Source: Streptomyces sp. TLI_053 (GTDB lineage: Bacteria > Actinomycetota > Actinomycetes > Streptomycetales > Streptomycetaceae). Taken from it: DNA of 64,000 nt. Within the stretch, counting starts at the first letter, position 1; each line of letters starts with the position of its first letter. Position numbers and translations under genes: made by a program. The notes beneath the pieces are model-generated. The model worked only from the letters and a program-made list of their open reading frames with translations. It had not been told where the DNA came from and searched no databases. Location: positions 620,001 through 684,000 of the forward strand of contig NZ_LT629775.1 in assembly GCF_900105395.1 (NCBI RefSeq), read 5' to 3'. This document shows positions 44,227-52,824 of the stretch, piece after piece.

Positions 44227-44339
44227 TCGACTTCGGCCGACTCACCCACCTCGCCGACCCGAAAGCCCCACCCTGTCTCCAGTCCTACCTGCCACTGCTC
44301 GCCGACACGGTCGGCCCGGCCTCCGGAAGGAACGCGTGA
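44223..44339 (+). CDS. Tiny ORF 2 of an overlapping chain (38 residues)
   Basis: GTG at 44223, preceded by GAGGAG about 9 nt upstream, encodes a 38-residue peptide starting VIDFGRLTHLADPKAPPCLQ. It overlaps both neighbours by 4 nt (GTGA on each side). The composition is not low complexity. Function is unknown; a short leader or precursor peptide is possible. Confidence 0.4.
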   Translation: MIDFGRLTHLADPKAPPCLQSYLPLLADTVGPASGRNA

Positions 44340-44449
44340 ATCCGCTCGACAACACCCAGCGCCCGGGCGACACCGTGCTCTACCCCGCCCACGCGCTCCG
44401 CGAGATCACTCGCGGCAGCACCCTGTCCACCGTCGGCCGGCCCGCATGA
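44336..44449 (+). CDS. Tiny ORF 3 of an overlapping chain (37 residues)
   Basis: GTG at 44336, with GGAAGGAA 5 nt upstream, encodes 37 residues starting VNPLDNTQRPGDTVLYPAHA. It ends in an ATGA overlap with the next frame. The good ribosome site and exact coupling support translation. No family is recognised. Confidence 0.4.
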   Translation: MNPLDNTQRPGDTVLYPAHALREITRGSTLSTVGRPA

Positions 44450-44754
44450 CCACGCCCCGCCCGCCCCGCCCCCCGGGGACGCCGACCGGCTGCTGCGCGA
44501 CGCGGCAGGTCCCTACGAGCCGCCGGGCGTGCGCTCCCTCCCACGACCGCGCCCGGCACCTGAGCGTCGGGGAGATCGTCGACGAGAGCGGGCGCCGCCT
44601 CTTCGCCGAACGCCGCTCGGCCTCGGACGGGCCCCGGCCCTGCTTGCCGCCGACGCCCGTCGCGGCTCGCCGTCACCATCGCGCTACCCGGAACCCCGGC
44701 CATCAGCACCGACGTCACCACGGTCGACCGCACGACCCGAACCACGATATGTGA
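44446..44754 (+). CDS. Tiny ORF 4 of an overlapping chain (102 residues, possibly frameshifted)
   Basis: ATG at 44446 opens a 102-residue frame. Only the middle (HLSVGEIVDESGRRLFAERR) looks like real protein. The early part reads better in another frame (DADRLLRDAAGPYEPPG), so a frameshift within about 44460-44550 may have broken a longer gene. It ends 33 nt before the NUDIX gene. Confidence 0.3.
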   Translation: MTTPRPPRPPGTPTGCCATRQVPTSRRACAPSHDRARHLSVGEIVDESGRRLFAERRSASDGPRPCLPPTPVAARRHHRATRNPGHQHRRHHGRPHDPNHDM

Positions 44755-44787
44755 ACGCCCCTTTTCCTCCTACCGGTTGGAGCTCCC

Positions 44788-45273
44788 ATGCAGTCCCTGC
44801 GTCAGGCCGTCTGCGTCATCGTCCACGACGAGAGGACCAACAAGGTCGTTTGTGTGCACTACGCCAACGACACCTGGTCCGCCGTGCCCGCCTGGACCGT
44901 CCCCGGTGGCAAGGTCGAGGAGGGCGAGCGCCTCGACGAGGCCGCCGCCCGCGAGCTGCGCGAGGAGACGGGCCTGGCCGTCGACGCCGATGAGCTGCGC
45001 CTGGTCCACACCGTCCAGGTCAAGGCCGGGTGGGACGGCCAGGGTCCGTTCCTGCTCTCCGTGTTCGCAGCGACCTCCTGGCAGGGCGAGCTGACGAACG
45101 CCGAACCGGACAAGCACCTCGCCGTCCTCTGGACGGACGCCGGAGCGCTGCCCACCCCGATGTTCCCCACCTCGCACGCCGCCCTCACCGCCTACCTCGC
45201 GGGCGACCGACGGGGGTTCTCCACCCACGGCTGGGACAGCTCCGTCGACCCGCGCGCCCTGGTCGGCGCCTGA
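44788..45273 (+). CDS. NUDIX hydrolase
   Basis: A 161-residue cytosolic pyrophosphohydrolase. The NUDIX box is complete (GGKVEEGERLDEAAARELRE then ETGL), with all metal-binding glutamates in place. Substrates for such small NUDIX proteins include oxidised nucleotides, nucleotide sugars and ADP-ribose, and this sequence does not discriminate. The ATG at 44788 follows GGAG by about 6 nt. The next gene, MazG-like, starts 38 nt downstream, and a 2H phosphoesterase follows, so these form a small nucleotide/RNA-processing operon. Confidence 0.9.
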   Translation: MQSLRQAVCVIVHDERTNKVVCVHYANDTWSAVPAWTVPGGKVEEGERLDEAAARELREETGLAVDADELRLVHTVQVKAGWDGQGPFLLSVFAATSWQGELTNAEPDKHLAVLWTDAGALPTPMFPTSHAALTAYLAGDRRGFSTHGWDSSVDPRALVGA

Positions 45274-45311
45274 GACACCTGCCACCGCCACCGATGCCCT
45301 TGGAGTACACG

Positions 45312-45689
45312 ATGCCCGACCGGAAACGACTGCACGCCGCCGCACGCGAAGTCCGGGACGCCTACGACCGGCTCAACGACCAACGGCTCGGACGGCGGTG
45401 GGACCTCACCGACTACGCGCTCGGCTTCGTGGGCGACGTCGGCGACCTCGCGAAGCTGGTCATGGCCCACGAAGGTCACCGCACCGACGTGAGGGCCGAC
45501 CGCGAGGCCATCGCCCACGAACTGTCGGACTGCCTGTTCTCCCTCCTCGTGATCGCGGAGGCGACCGGCATCGACCTCGAAGCGCGGTTCCCCGCCGACA
45601 TGGCCACCCTCACCACACGGGTCCGCGCACAGCTGACCGCCGCCGAGCAGCCGTCTCCCACCTCACCGCCGTCCGCACCGTCCGCATGA
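45312..45689 (+). CDS. MazG-like nucleotide pyrophosphohydrolase
   Basis: A 125-residue all-alpha NTP pyrophosphatase-like protein. Helical segments GDVGDLAKLVMAHEG and IAHELSDCLFSLLVIAEATGIDLE match the MazG/dUTPase-2 pattern. The first acidic motif is weakened (GDVGD in place of EExxE), while ELSD of the second is kept. This may alter metal binding. The ATG at 45312 has TTGGAG about 7 nt upstream. It is the middle gene of the NUDIX-MazG-2H set. Confidence 0.75.
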   Translation: MPDRKRLHAAAREVRDAYDRLNDQRLGRRWDLTDYALGFVGDVGDLAKLVMAHEGHRTDVRADREAIAHELSDCLFSLLVIAEATGIDLEARFPADMATLTTRVRAQLTAAEQPSPTSPPSAPSA

Positions 45690-45708
45690 CGATCCACGAA
45701 GGAGAACG

Positions 45709-46368
45709 ATGGAACGGTTCGTACCGAAGTGGCAGGGGCAGGACTGGCCCGCGGGTGGCGCCCGGGCGCTGCACGTCTACGCGGTACCGGACCTCGCGGC
45801 CCATCCCGAACTGGCCGAGCTGGTCGGCGAATCCCACAAGGCCATGGCCGCCTTCCCGATCATCCCGATGACCAGCACCCTGCACTGCACCGTGGAGATG
45901 GTGGCCGACACCACCAGTGACAGGATCACGCCTGCCGAACGCTCGACCCTGGCGGAGGCGCTGCACCGCCACCTCGCCGGCACCGGCCCGATCCGGGTCA
46001 CCGTCGGCAGCCCCGTCGCCACCAGGGCCGGCGCCTACCTCGACTGCCATCCCGACGACGAACTGGTCGCCCTGCGCCGCCGCGTCCGCGACGCCATCAG
46101 CGAGACGCGCGGGCCCGGCGCGCTCCTCCACGACGGCGGGCGCCCCCACCTCACCCTCGGCTACGCCTTCGACACCGCGTCCTCGGACGCCCTGCAGACC
46201 GAACTGCGCCGGATCTCGCCCAGCCACGCCCCGCTCGGCATCGGCGGTGTCGAACTGCTGGACGTCCTGTGGCACCCGCGGCCCGGCCCCGACGGCCGGC
46301 CCGCTTGGGAGCTGTCGTGGGAGCCCGTGGCGACCGTCCCGCTGCGCGGGCAGCGTCCGGCCGGCTGA
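45709..46368 (+). CDS. 2'-5' RNA ligase/2H phosphoesterase family protein
   Basis: A 219-residue 2H-superfamily protein. The two catalytic motifs are LHCTVEM (HxT near residue 63) and PHLTLGY (HxT near 146). Family members cleave or form 2'-5' or cyclic phosphodiester bonds in RNA or nucleotides such as ADP-ribose 1'',2''-cyclic phosphate. GAAGGAG lies 7 nt before the ATG at 45709. It is the last gene of the small operon. An ADP-ribosyltransferase gene lies 1.9 kb away, but nadE and a kinase on the other strand separate them. Confidence 0.85.
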   Translation: MERFVPKWQGQDWPAGGARALHVYAVPDLAAHPELAELVGESHKAMAAFPIIPMTSTLHCTVEMVADTTSDRITPAERSTLAEALHRHLAGTGPIRVTVGSPVATRAGAYLDCHPDDELVALRRRVRDAISETRGPGALLHDGGRPHLTLGYAFDTASSDALQTELRRISPSHAPLGIGGVELLDVLWHPRPGPDGRPAWELSWEPVATVPLRGQRPAG

Positions 46369-46497
46369 CATCCGGTGCGGGTCCGGCCGGCCGGTCGACA
46401 GGGACGCCGGCGGCGGCTCCGGACCGATCCGGCGCCGTGACCGCCGAGAGGACCCTCGGCAGTCACCGGGCCACCCGATGTCCGAACGGCCGAGCCG

Positions 46498-47322
<825 letters not shown>

Positions 47323-47416
47323 GACCTGCTCCTCACTAGACCCACCGGCCCCCGTTCACCGGACCGGCCCCCAACTCTAGATGAGCCCCCGGACCGCCCA
47401 CGGCCTCCCCCGCCAC

Positions 47417-47971
47417 TCACTCCTCCCGGGCCGCCACCCGAGCCGCCACCACGGACGCCACCTGTGCCGCGCACCACGCGATCGGGTGGGTGCCGGTGTC
47501 GACCGTGAGGTCGTAGTCGATGCCCCCGTGGACGGCGAGCGCCTGGGCGGCCGCCATGCCCTCCGCGCGGTCGCCGCGGGCGGCTTCGCGGGCGGCGGCA
47601 ACCTCGGGGGCGCAGTGCACCCCGACCCAGAGCACGTCCAGGCCGTCGAGGGCGTCCCGCCAGCGCTGCTGGGAGGCCGGGCCGCCGAGGAAGACGTCGT
47701 CGACGACGACGCGGGCGCCGGCCCGGGCCATGGCGGCGATGCCGTGGGCCCAGGCCGTGTCGAGCAGCCGGAAGGTGTCCCCGACGGTGACGGTCTCGGT
47801 TTCGACCGCGATGCCGTCGGCACCGTCCCGCAGCCTGGCGGGCAGGGCGTCGACAAGGATGTCGACACCGAACGCGAGCCAGGCGCCGGGCAGGAGCTCC
47901 TGGAGCGCCCGGGCGAGCGTGGTCTTGCCGGAGCTGGAGCCTCCGTTGAGGACGATCACCTGTGTACGCAC
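47417..47971 (-). CDS. Chloramphenicol phosphotransferase-like (CPT) P-loop kinase
   Basis: A 184-residue P-loop kinase resembling Streptomyces chloramphenicol 3-O-phosphotransferase. Walker A is LNGGSSSGKTTLA near residues 8-20, followed by FGVDILVDALP and a VVVDDVFLGG strand with the acidic Walker B-like pair, then LWVGVHCAPEVAAAREAARGDR. Whether it phosphorylates chloramphenicol is unproven, because many family members have other roles. The GTG at 47971 has a TAGGCT -10 exactly 7 nt upstream and no ribosome site, so its mRNA is probably leaderless. Confidence 0.82.
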   Translation of the reverse strand: MRTQVIVLNGGSSSGKTTLARALQELLPGAWLAFGVDILVDALPARLRDGADGIAVETETVTVGDTFRLLDTAWAHGIAAMARAGARVVVDDVFLGGPASQQRWRDALDGLDVLWVGVHCAPEVAAAREAARGDRAEGMAAAQALAVHGGIDYDLTVDTGTHPIAWCAAQVASVVAARVAAREE

Positions 47972-48256
47972 AGGACGCAGCCTACGGCGGGGCGCCGAAC
48001 GCAGGGAGCGGGGACCATCGCCTCGAGGGGCCGGGACGCGACTGTCATATGTATACGAATGAGACGCGCTGCGCCGCAGTCCGGACGCCGCACTCAGGGT
48101 TGCGGAGGGACTCTCTCCGTGTTGCCGTAGGACCAGAACCTCCGTAGTCGAACGACATGCGACTGTTCGGAGTTCTCTGCGGACGAGGGCGAACCGGACC
48201 TGATGCAGTCGTGCACAAATGGAGTCCGGGCGGCACACCGGAAGGTTTTCCGTCTC
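47972..48256. other. Divergent region upstream of the ADP-ribosyltransferase gene
   Basis: About 285 bp. The CPT -10 (TAGGCT on the minus strand) lies near its left end. An AT-rich segment, CATATGTATACGAATG, at about 48046-48061 is the clearest compositional break in this part of the window and may hold promoter elements for either direction. GC content drops from here into the next gene. Confidence 0.4.
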
Positions 48257-49129
48257 ATGCACAACGAGAAGTACTCGTTCAAACAGCAGCCTCCCGTCCC
48301 CCCGGGGTTGCGCACACAGGTGTCTCCGGGAAAGGAGATCCTGCGGGTGGCGAACGAGTGGAGACCTGGGGAGGTCTACCGATTCGACGACAGACATCCG
48401 GACGACGTGTTCACAAATGGCCTGACTGCCCGCGGGACGCACTACGACCTCGTCAAACACATCGCCGGGGACGACTTCATCAGGCGTGACACCGGACTGA
48501 TCAGTACGACCACCTCGGTGGTCCTCGGGCTGCACCTGTTCAAAGAGGCCCGACGCAGAGCCTTCAAGGGACTGGTCGGCTCCAGCATCGACCTCGCGAT
48601 CAAACTACTGGAGGAGCAGGGGTTCAAAATTCACAAGGAAGGAGATTCCCTCACCATCGAGGCCCGGGACTTCTGGTGCTACCGGATCGTTCCCACGAAA
48701 TACTACATATCCGCCCAGAAAAACATCTGGGACGAGACCCGACTCCCTTACAGTACTCCCGAGGTGCGCAACTACGCCTGGGAGCAAGCAGAATGGGACG
48801 CGCCGTACCGGATCCTCGGCACGGCCGTTCTCGACGCCACGAAGCACACTATCACCGTGGTAATGAGTGCCGGCGCCGACAAGAAATCCCCTGCGAAGCT
48901 GACGGAATGCCACCTGATGTCGACGGCCGGGGAGAGCCGGAAGAACGGCAGGACCAGTGCTGCTGTCTTCAACCCCTTCACCGACCCCTCGGCGCGCTAC
49001 GACGGGATCATCGGCTTCAATGCCGCGGTGCCACCAGGGAGCCGGAACTACACCGCGCCCGCGAACTGGAAGCGGGAACGGGAGTACTGGAACGAAAAAG
49101 GGGAGCCGGTTCAGCCCACGAAACTCTGA
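48257..49129 (+). CDS. Pertussis toxin S1-like mono-ADP-ribosyltransferase
   Basis: A 290-residue R-S-E-type ADP-ribosyltransferase that would transfer ADP-ribose from NAD+ to a protein or nucleic acid target. Catalytic landmarks align with pertussis S1: Arg42 in VYRFDDRHPDDVFTNGLTARG (quoted in part), His68 in LVKHIAG, the Ser83-centred LISTTTS strand and the Q-x-E pair Gln177/Glu179 in EQAEWDAPYRI. The helix and strand order also fits. There is no signal peptide and no visible translocation domain. ATG at 48257 is chosen because GGAAGG lies 11 nt upstream. Codon use is AT-richer than neighbours, a sign of transfer. It is the first gene of a tight same-strand set reaching 62.5 kb. Confidence 0.85.
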   Translation: MHNEKYSFKQQPPVPPGLRTQVSPGKEILRVANEWRPGEVYRFDDRHPDDVFTNGLTARGTHYDLVKHIAGDDFIRRDTGLISTTTSVVLGLHLFKEARRRAFKGLVGSSIDLAIKLLEEQGFKIHKEGDSLTIEARDFWCYRIVPTKYYISAQKNIWDETRLPYSTPEVRNYAWEQAEWDAPYRILGTAVLDATKHTITVVMSAGADKKSPAKLTECHLMSTAGESRKNGRTSAAVFNPFTDPSARYDGIIGFNAAVPPGSRNYTAPANWKREREYWNEKGEPVQPTKL

Positions 49130-49146
49130 CCGTTCGGGAGACAAGC

Positions 49147-49986
49147 GTGGAAACCAGTACTACAGGGGGTGCGCAGGGAGATCCGACGGTGCGCGTCGCC
49201 GGACTCGGGGAAGCATGCGACTTCGGCCTGCTCCTCGTACTGCCGGTGTGGCCCTCGGCGGACGGCGGTGATCCCGCCGGCGACCGCCCGGTGACCGTCC
49301 TCGTCGACTGCGGGTCCGACACACCCGGAGCCGAGCCCGTGACGAGGATCCGCGCGAGCCTGCAGGACGCGCTCAGGCAAAGCGGACAACCGCCGAACGA
49401 TCTCGGACTGGACTTGGTCCTCGTCACCAACACCGGCGCCCGGCACCACTCGGCACTTTCCGGGGCCACGACCGGCCTTCGCATCGGGAAGGTCTTCCAC
49501 GGCGCCGAAGCGGACGAGTACAAGTCACCGACCCGCGACTGGCTGATCAAGAACGACGCCCGAGCTCTGGGCGCTTCGTCCCTCGGCGGCCCCGCCCTGG
49601 TGAGCAGCGGCGGCGCTCTCCTCGCGGTAGAGGCCGTCAACGGTTCGGGGCGGACCGGTGTCTCCGGGGCGGGCGGCGGCCCGGTCGACCGGGACATGAA
49701 CAGCATGGTGCTGAGGTTGGCCTTCGGCCGGATGTGCGTGCTCCTGATGTCGTCCGCGCCGGCGGCGCTGTGCAAGAAGGTCCAGGGCACCGTCGACGCC
49801 GTTCACATCGGCGGCGAGACGGACCGGGTCGTAGTGACCGGGAGCCCGCCCGCCGGCGCGCTGGACTACTGGCCGTGGGAGATGGCCACCGGTGACTGGG
49901 TCACCAGCGTGCTGGTGGACACCAACGGGGAATCCGGAGTCGCCGGTTCGCAGATTTCGGTGCTTCACACCAGGCTTCCGAAGTGA
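49147..49986 (+). CDS. Degenerate metallo-beta-lactamase-like protein (ComEC-type fold, inferred)
   Basis: A 279-residue cytosolic protein of uncertain family. Strand order resembles a ComEC/Rec2-type MBL domain: VTVLVDCGSDTPG, then DLGLDLVLVTNTGARHHSAL where the HxHxDH loop would be, FGRMCVLLMSS, and AVHIGGETDRVVV. The canonical metal ligands are almost entirely replaced, so it is probably catalytically inactive or uses another chemistry. GTG at 49147 has GGGAGA about 7 nt upstream. It begins 17 nt after the ADP-ribosyltransferase and ends 16 nt before the next gene. The fold call is an inference. Confidence 0.5.
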   Translation: METSTTGGAQGDPTVRVAGLGEACDFGLLLVLPVWPSADGGDPAGDRPVTVLVDCGSDTPGAEPVTRIRASLQDALRQSGQPPNDLGLDLVLVTNTGARHHSALSGATTGLRIGKVFHGAEADEYKSPTRDWLIKNDARALGASSLGGPALVSSGGALLAVEAVNGSGRTGVSGAGGGPVDRDMNSMVLRLAFGRMCVLLMSSAPAALCKKVQGTVDAVHIGGETDRVVVTGSPPAGALDYWPWEMATGDWVTSVLVDTNGESGVAGSQISVLHTRLPK

Positions 49987-50002
49987 ACGCAGGAGAGGCG
50001 TC

Positions 50003-51739
50003 ATGCCCATCGATCTCAAGGAATTCACCGAGAAGATCAGGCCGGAGAGCGGGAACTGCTCGATCAGGCCCGCCGACTTCGGTTCCCCGGCGTTCGAGGG
50101 GTTCGTTCGGGACCATTTCATGGCTTCCAGCATCAGCCTGTCGGGTGCGGATCTGGACGAAGGAACGAGGACGCTCAAGGGATTCGTCCAGCTCCCCTGG
50201 AACGCGAACGGGACGGGCATCGAGTTGCACTTCACCGCGGACACCGGGTCCACGTCCGTGGCATCGCTGCGATTCGTCGTCCAGTGCCCGGACTGGCGCG
50301 CCCGGTCCGGGCACTGGCTGACCGACATGACGGCGTACCGGGCGCGCGGCGCCAGGAATCCGCGGACCTGCCTGGAACTCGCCTACGACACGACCGTGAC
50401 GAGCGGAGAGAGCGTCACCGAGGACCTCGCCGGGGTGTTCGACTGGCCGCTCACCGGCGCGAACGGGAGGAGCAAGGACATCGAGGTGCGGCTGTCGGAC
50501 ACCGGGAACGGGCGTCAGAGCCTCGTGGCGAGGGACTGCGATCTGGATGTCTCAGGCATCGACGCGCTGCTCGGGGAGATCGTCGGCACCTCGGTCCACC
50601 TGGACGGACTGCCCGGGGTGGCGTTCCCGCGCGGCCTCTCCCTGAGCGGGCTGGGAATCGAGACCGACTCCGCGACGGGCTCCCTGGACGCGGCGTGGAT
50701 CACGCTCCGCCTCGCGGGCGACTGGGACATCGTCCCGGGATTCCTGAGCCTTCGGAGCGTCAGCCTGTCGGTCTCGGTACTGGCCCCGCCGAACGGTCCG
50801 CTCTCCTGCGGAGCCGTCGCCGCGGGCCGGTTCAGGCTCCTGGGCATCGACTTCCTCGCGAGTGTCTCCATTCCCCAGGGCGTGGTGTACGTGGAGGCGA
50901 TCGGCCAGGTCGACGTGGCCCAACTGTTCGAGCTTCCCGACGGGTTCACTCCCGGCGCGGTGACGCTCTCCGGCACCCTGGACCTGACCGACAAGTCGTA
51001 CGCACTGGATTTTGGCGTCGAGGACCCGTGGGTCGTGGTCGGGGACGTCATCAGGCTGACCGGGATCGGTGCCGGTGTCCGCGGCAGGGCCGGCGGGAGC
51101 CCTTCGGTGTACTGCGTCGGCGGCATCGCCGTCGGAACGGCGCAGATGCGCCTGATCGCCCAGTACGACGACGCCGTCCTCGAACGCTGGGTCGTCTCCG
51201 GTGCGGCGTTCGACCTCTCCACGGAGCCGGTCGCACGGTGGATCGAGACGGTGACGGGCCAGCAGCTCCCCGAGGTCTTCCATGCGTGCGCGCTGGACGA
51301 AGTGCTCGTCTCCACGGTGGTGGGACAGAAGGACCTCGCCCTCCGGGCCGCCGGGCACATCGACATCATGGGGCTCTCGCTGCCCTTCGAGATCATCGCC
51401 GCGCGCGGCGCGGGCCTGTTCACGATCGGTGGGCGCCTTGCCGTCGTGCTGCCGACGGCCGACGGCCGGACGGTCGCCATGGAGTTCACCGGGTCGCTGA
51501 CCACGACCGGCAAGGGCGGAACCATCGCCCTCCACTGGAAGGACGCGGCGGGGGGTGTGACCCTCCAGGACCTCCTGGGATTCTTCGGCGCGAGCCTCGA
51601 CGCATCCGGCCTGCGACTCCTGGAACTGAGGGAACTGGGCTTCTATCACGACGGCACGACCGGCGATCTGGTATCCACGTTCGACGTGTCCGGGTTCCAG
51701 GGGGCCGTGTGCCGAATCGGCATTCCGAGAGGGGTTTGA
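50003..51739 (+). CDS. Unknown 578-residue beta-strand-rich protein
   Basis: No family is firmly recognised. The protein is dominated by alternating hydrophobic strands (GLSLSGLGIETDSATGSLDA, DWDIVPGFLSLRSVSLSVSV, GAVTLSGTLDLTDKSYALDF) and contains repeated LDxSGIDxLLG-type elements. The composition and rhythm resemble the flanks of DUF6603 proteins such as the one encoded at 52825. It has no signal peptide or transmembrane helix. GGAGAGG lies 5 nt before the ATG at 50003. It begins 16 nt after the MBL-like gene and ends 7 nt before the metallopeptidase gene. A large beta-sandwich or beta-solenoid scaffold is a plausible reading. Confidence 0.7.
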   Translation: MPIDLKEFTEKIRPESGNCSIRPADFGSPAFEGFVRDHFMASSISLSGADLDEGTRTLKGFVQLPWNANGTGIELHFTADTGSTSVASLRFVVQCPDWRARSGHWLTDMTAYRARGARNPRTCLELAYDTTVTSGESVTEDLAGVFDWPLTGANGRSKDIEVRLSDTGNGRQSLVARDCDLDVSGIDALLGEIVGTSVHLDGLPGVAFPRGLSLSGLGIETDSATGSLDAAWITLRLAGDWDIVPGFLSLRSVSLSVSVLAPPNGPLSCGAVAAGRFRLLGIDFLASVSIPQGVVYVEAIGQVDVAQLFELPDGFTPGAVTLSGTLDLTDKSYALDFGVEDPWVVVGDVIRLTGIGAGVRGRAGGSPSVYCVGGIAVGTAQMRLIAQYDDAVLERWVVSGAAFDLSTEPVARWIETVTGQQLPEVFHACALDEVLVSTVVGQKDLALRAAGHIDIMGLSLPFEIIAARGAGLFTIGGRLAVVLPTADGRTVAMEFTGSLTTTGKGGTIALHWKDAAGGVTLQDLLGFFGASLDASGLRLLELRELGFYHDGTTGDLVSTFDVSGFQGAVCRIGIPRGV

Positions 51740-51746
51740 AGCACTG

Positions 51747-52586
51747 ATGCCAGCCGTCATCGACTACACGTTCGCCGCCGACCTCATGACCCGTCTCGTA
51801 GGAGCCTCACCGGACGAGTGCACCATCCGCATCAAGACGGACCATCAGAACTTCTCGGAAGTCGCCTGCCTCTTCCAGAAGGATTCGGCTCGTGGCCGGC
51901 AGCCGTACTTCACGGTTCTCGCCCCCACCGGGGTCACGGGGGTGCGTACAAAGATCCTGCAACACGAGGAATTCAAAGGCAGGGAGGTCCAGATCTGGAA
52001 CGATCCCCACGACCGCCTGCTGTTGATCGTCGACAACCAGATAAAAGTCAGACATGCAAGAACCGACCAGAACAAGGTGGTCGGCGCGGGCAGGGCCGTG
52101 GAACCCTTCCTGAAGAGCCTCGGGATTTCGGTCGATCTTCTCGAAAAGGTGATCAAGAGCCCGGACGGCTATGTCGCGTTCCTGGACGCCGGCGCCTGGG
52201 CGGAGGCGAATGCGCAGCTGCGCGGCAGCGCGCTGGACGCCGAGGGGCTCACCGAGGGAGGGAAGATCAAGATGAACAAAGAGAATTACACAGTCGGTGC
52301 GATCGCCCACGAATTGTTCCATCTCCACGAGCACGACAGAGCAGGAGGCCTGGGGCCGTTCCTGCTGGAAGGCTGCACCGAGTACTTCACCCAGGAGGCG
52401 CTCGGCATCGATCAACGGTGGACCCGCACCGGAAGCCTGGGCCCCTGCACCGTCTACAGCGAGAACACTCAGGCCATCAGGAAGGTGCTCGACAACGGAG
52501 GGATCACACAGGAGGACATCATCAACGCATACTTCAACGGCGAGCAGGAGCAGATCAAGAAGATCGTCAAGAGCGACTGGGCCTGA
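51747..52586 (+). CDS. Gluzincin-type zinc metallopeptidase
   Basis: A 279-residue putative zinc peptidase without a signal peptide. The motif HELFHLHEH places zinc ligands at His188 and His192 and the catalytic base at Glu189. FLLEGCTEYFT follows 15 residues later and supplies the third ligand (Glu208 or Glu212). The N-terminal 160 residues are unassigned. The HExxH arrangement suggests an active enzyme. It may mature a partner of this gene set or act as a second effector. The ATG at 51747 follows GAGAGGGG by 11 nt and starts 7 nt after the previous stop. Parts of the gene use AT-richer codons, like the ADP-ribosyltransferase. Confidence 0.75.
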   Translation: MPAVIDYTFAADLMTRLVGASPDECTIRIKTDHQNFSEVACLFQKDSARGRQPYFTVLAPTGVTGVRTKILQHEEFKGREVQIWNDPHDRLLLIVDNQIKVRHARTDQNKVVGAGRAVEPFLKSLGISVDLLEKVIKSPDGYVAFLDAGAWAEANAQLRGSALDAEGLTEGGKIKMNKENYTVGAIAHELFHLHEHDRAGGLGPFLLEGCTEYFTQEALGIDQRWTRTGSLGPCTVYSENTQAIRKVLDNGGITQEDIINAYFNGEQEQIKKIVKSDWA

Positions 52587-52824
52587 GCGGCCACGAAGGC
52601 CGACGGCCCCGCACGGGTGACACCCGACCCCGATCCCGGCGCGCGACGGATCGACCGACCCCTCCCCCATATGGAGCGCACAACGCCCCCACCGGCAGGA
52701 TGTCGTCGGCGCGCTGCAATGACAGTTCGTAAACGATCCGCAAGGCTGCGAGGTGTTCGGGGAACCACCTCGCACCCGTCACAGCACGCGGGGGTCACCC
52801 GGGATTCGTCGAAGGGCAGGAACG

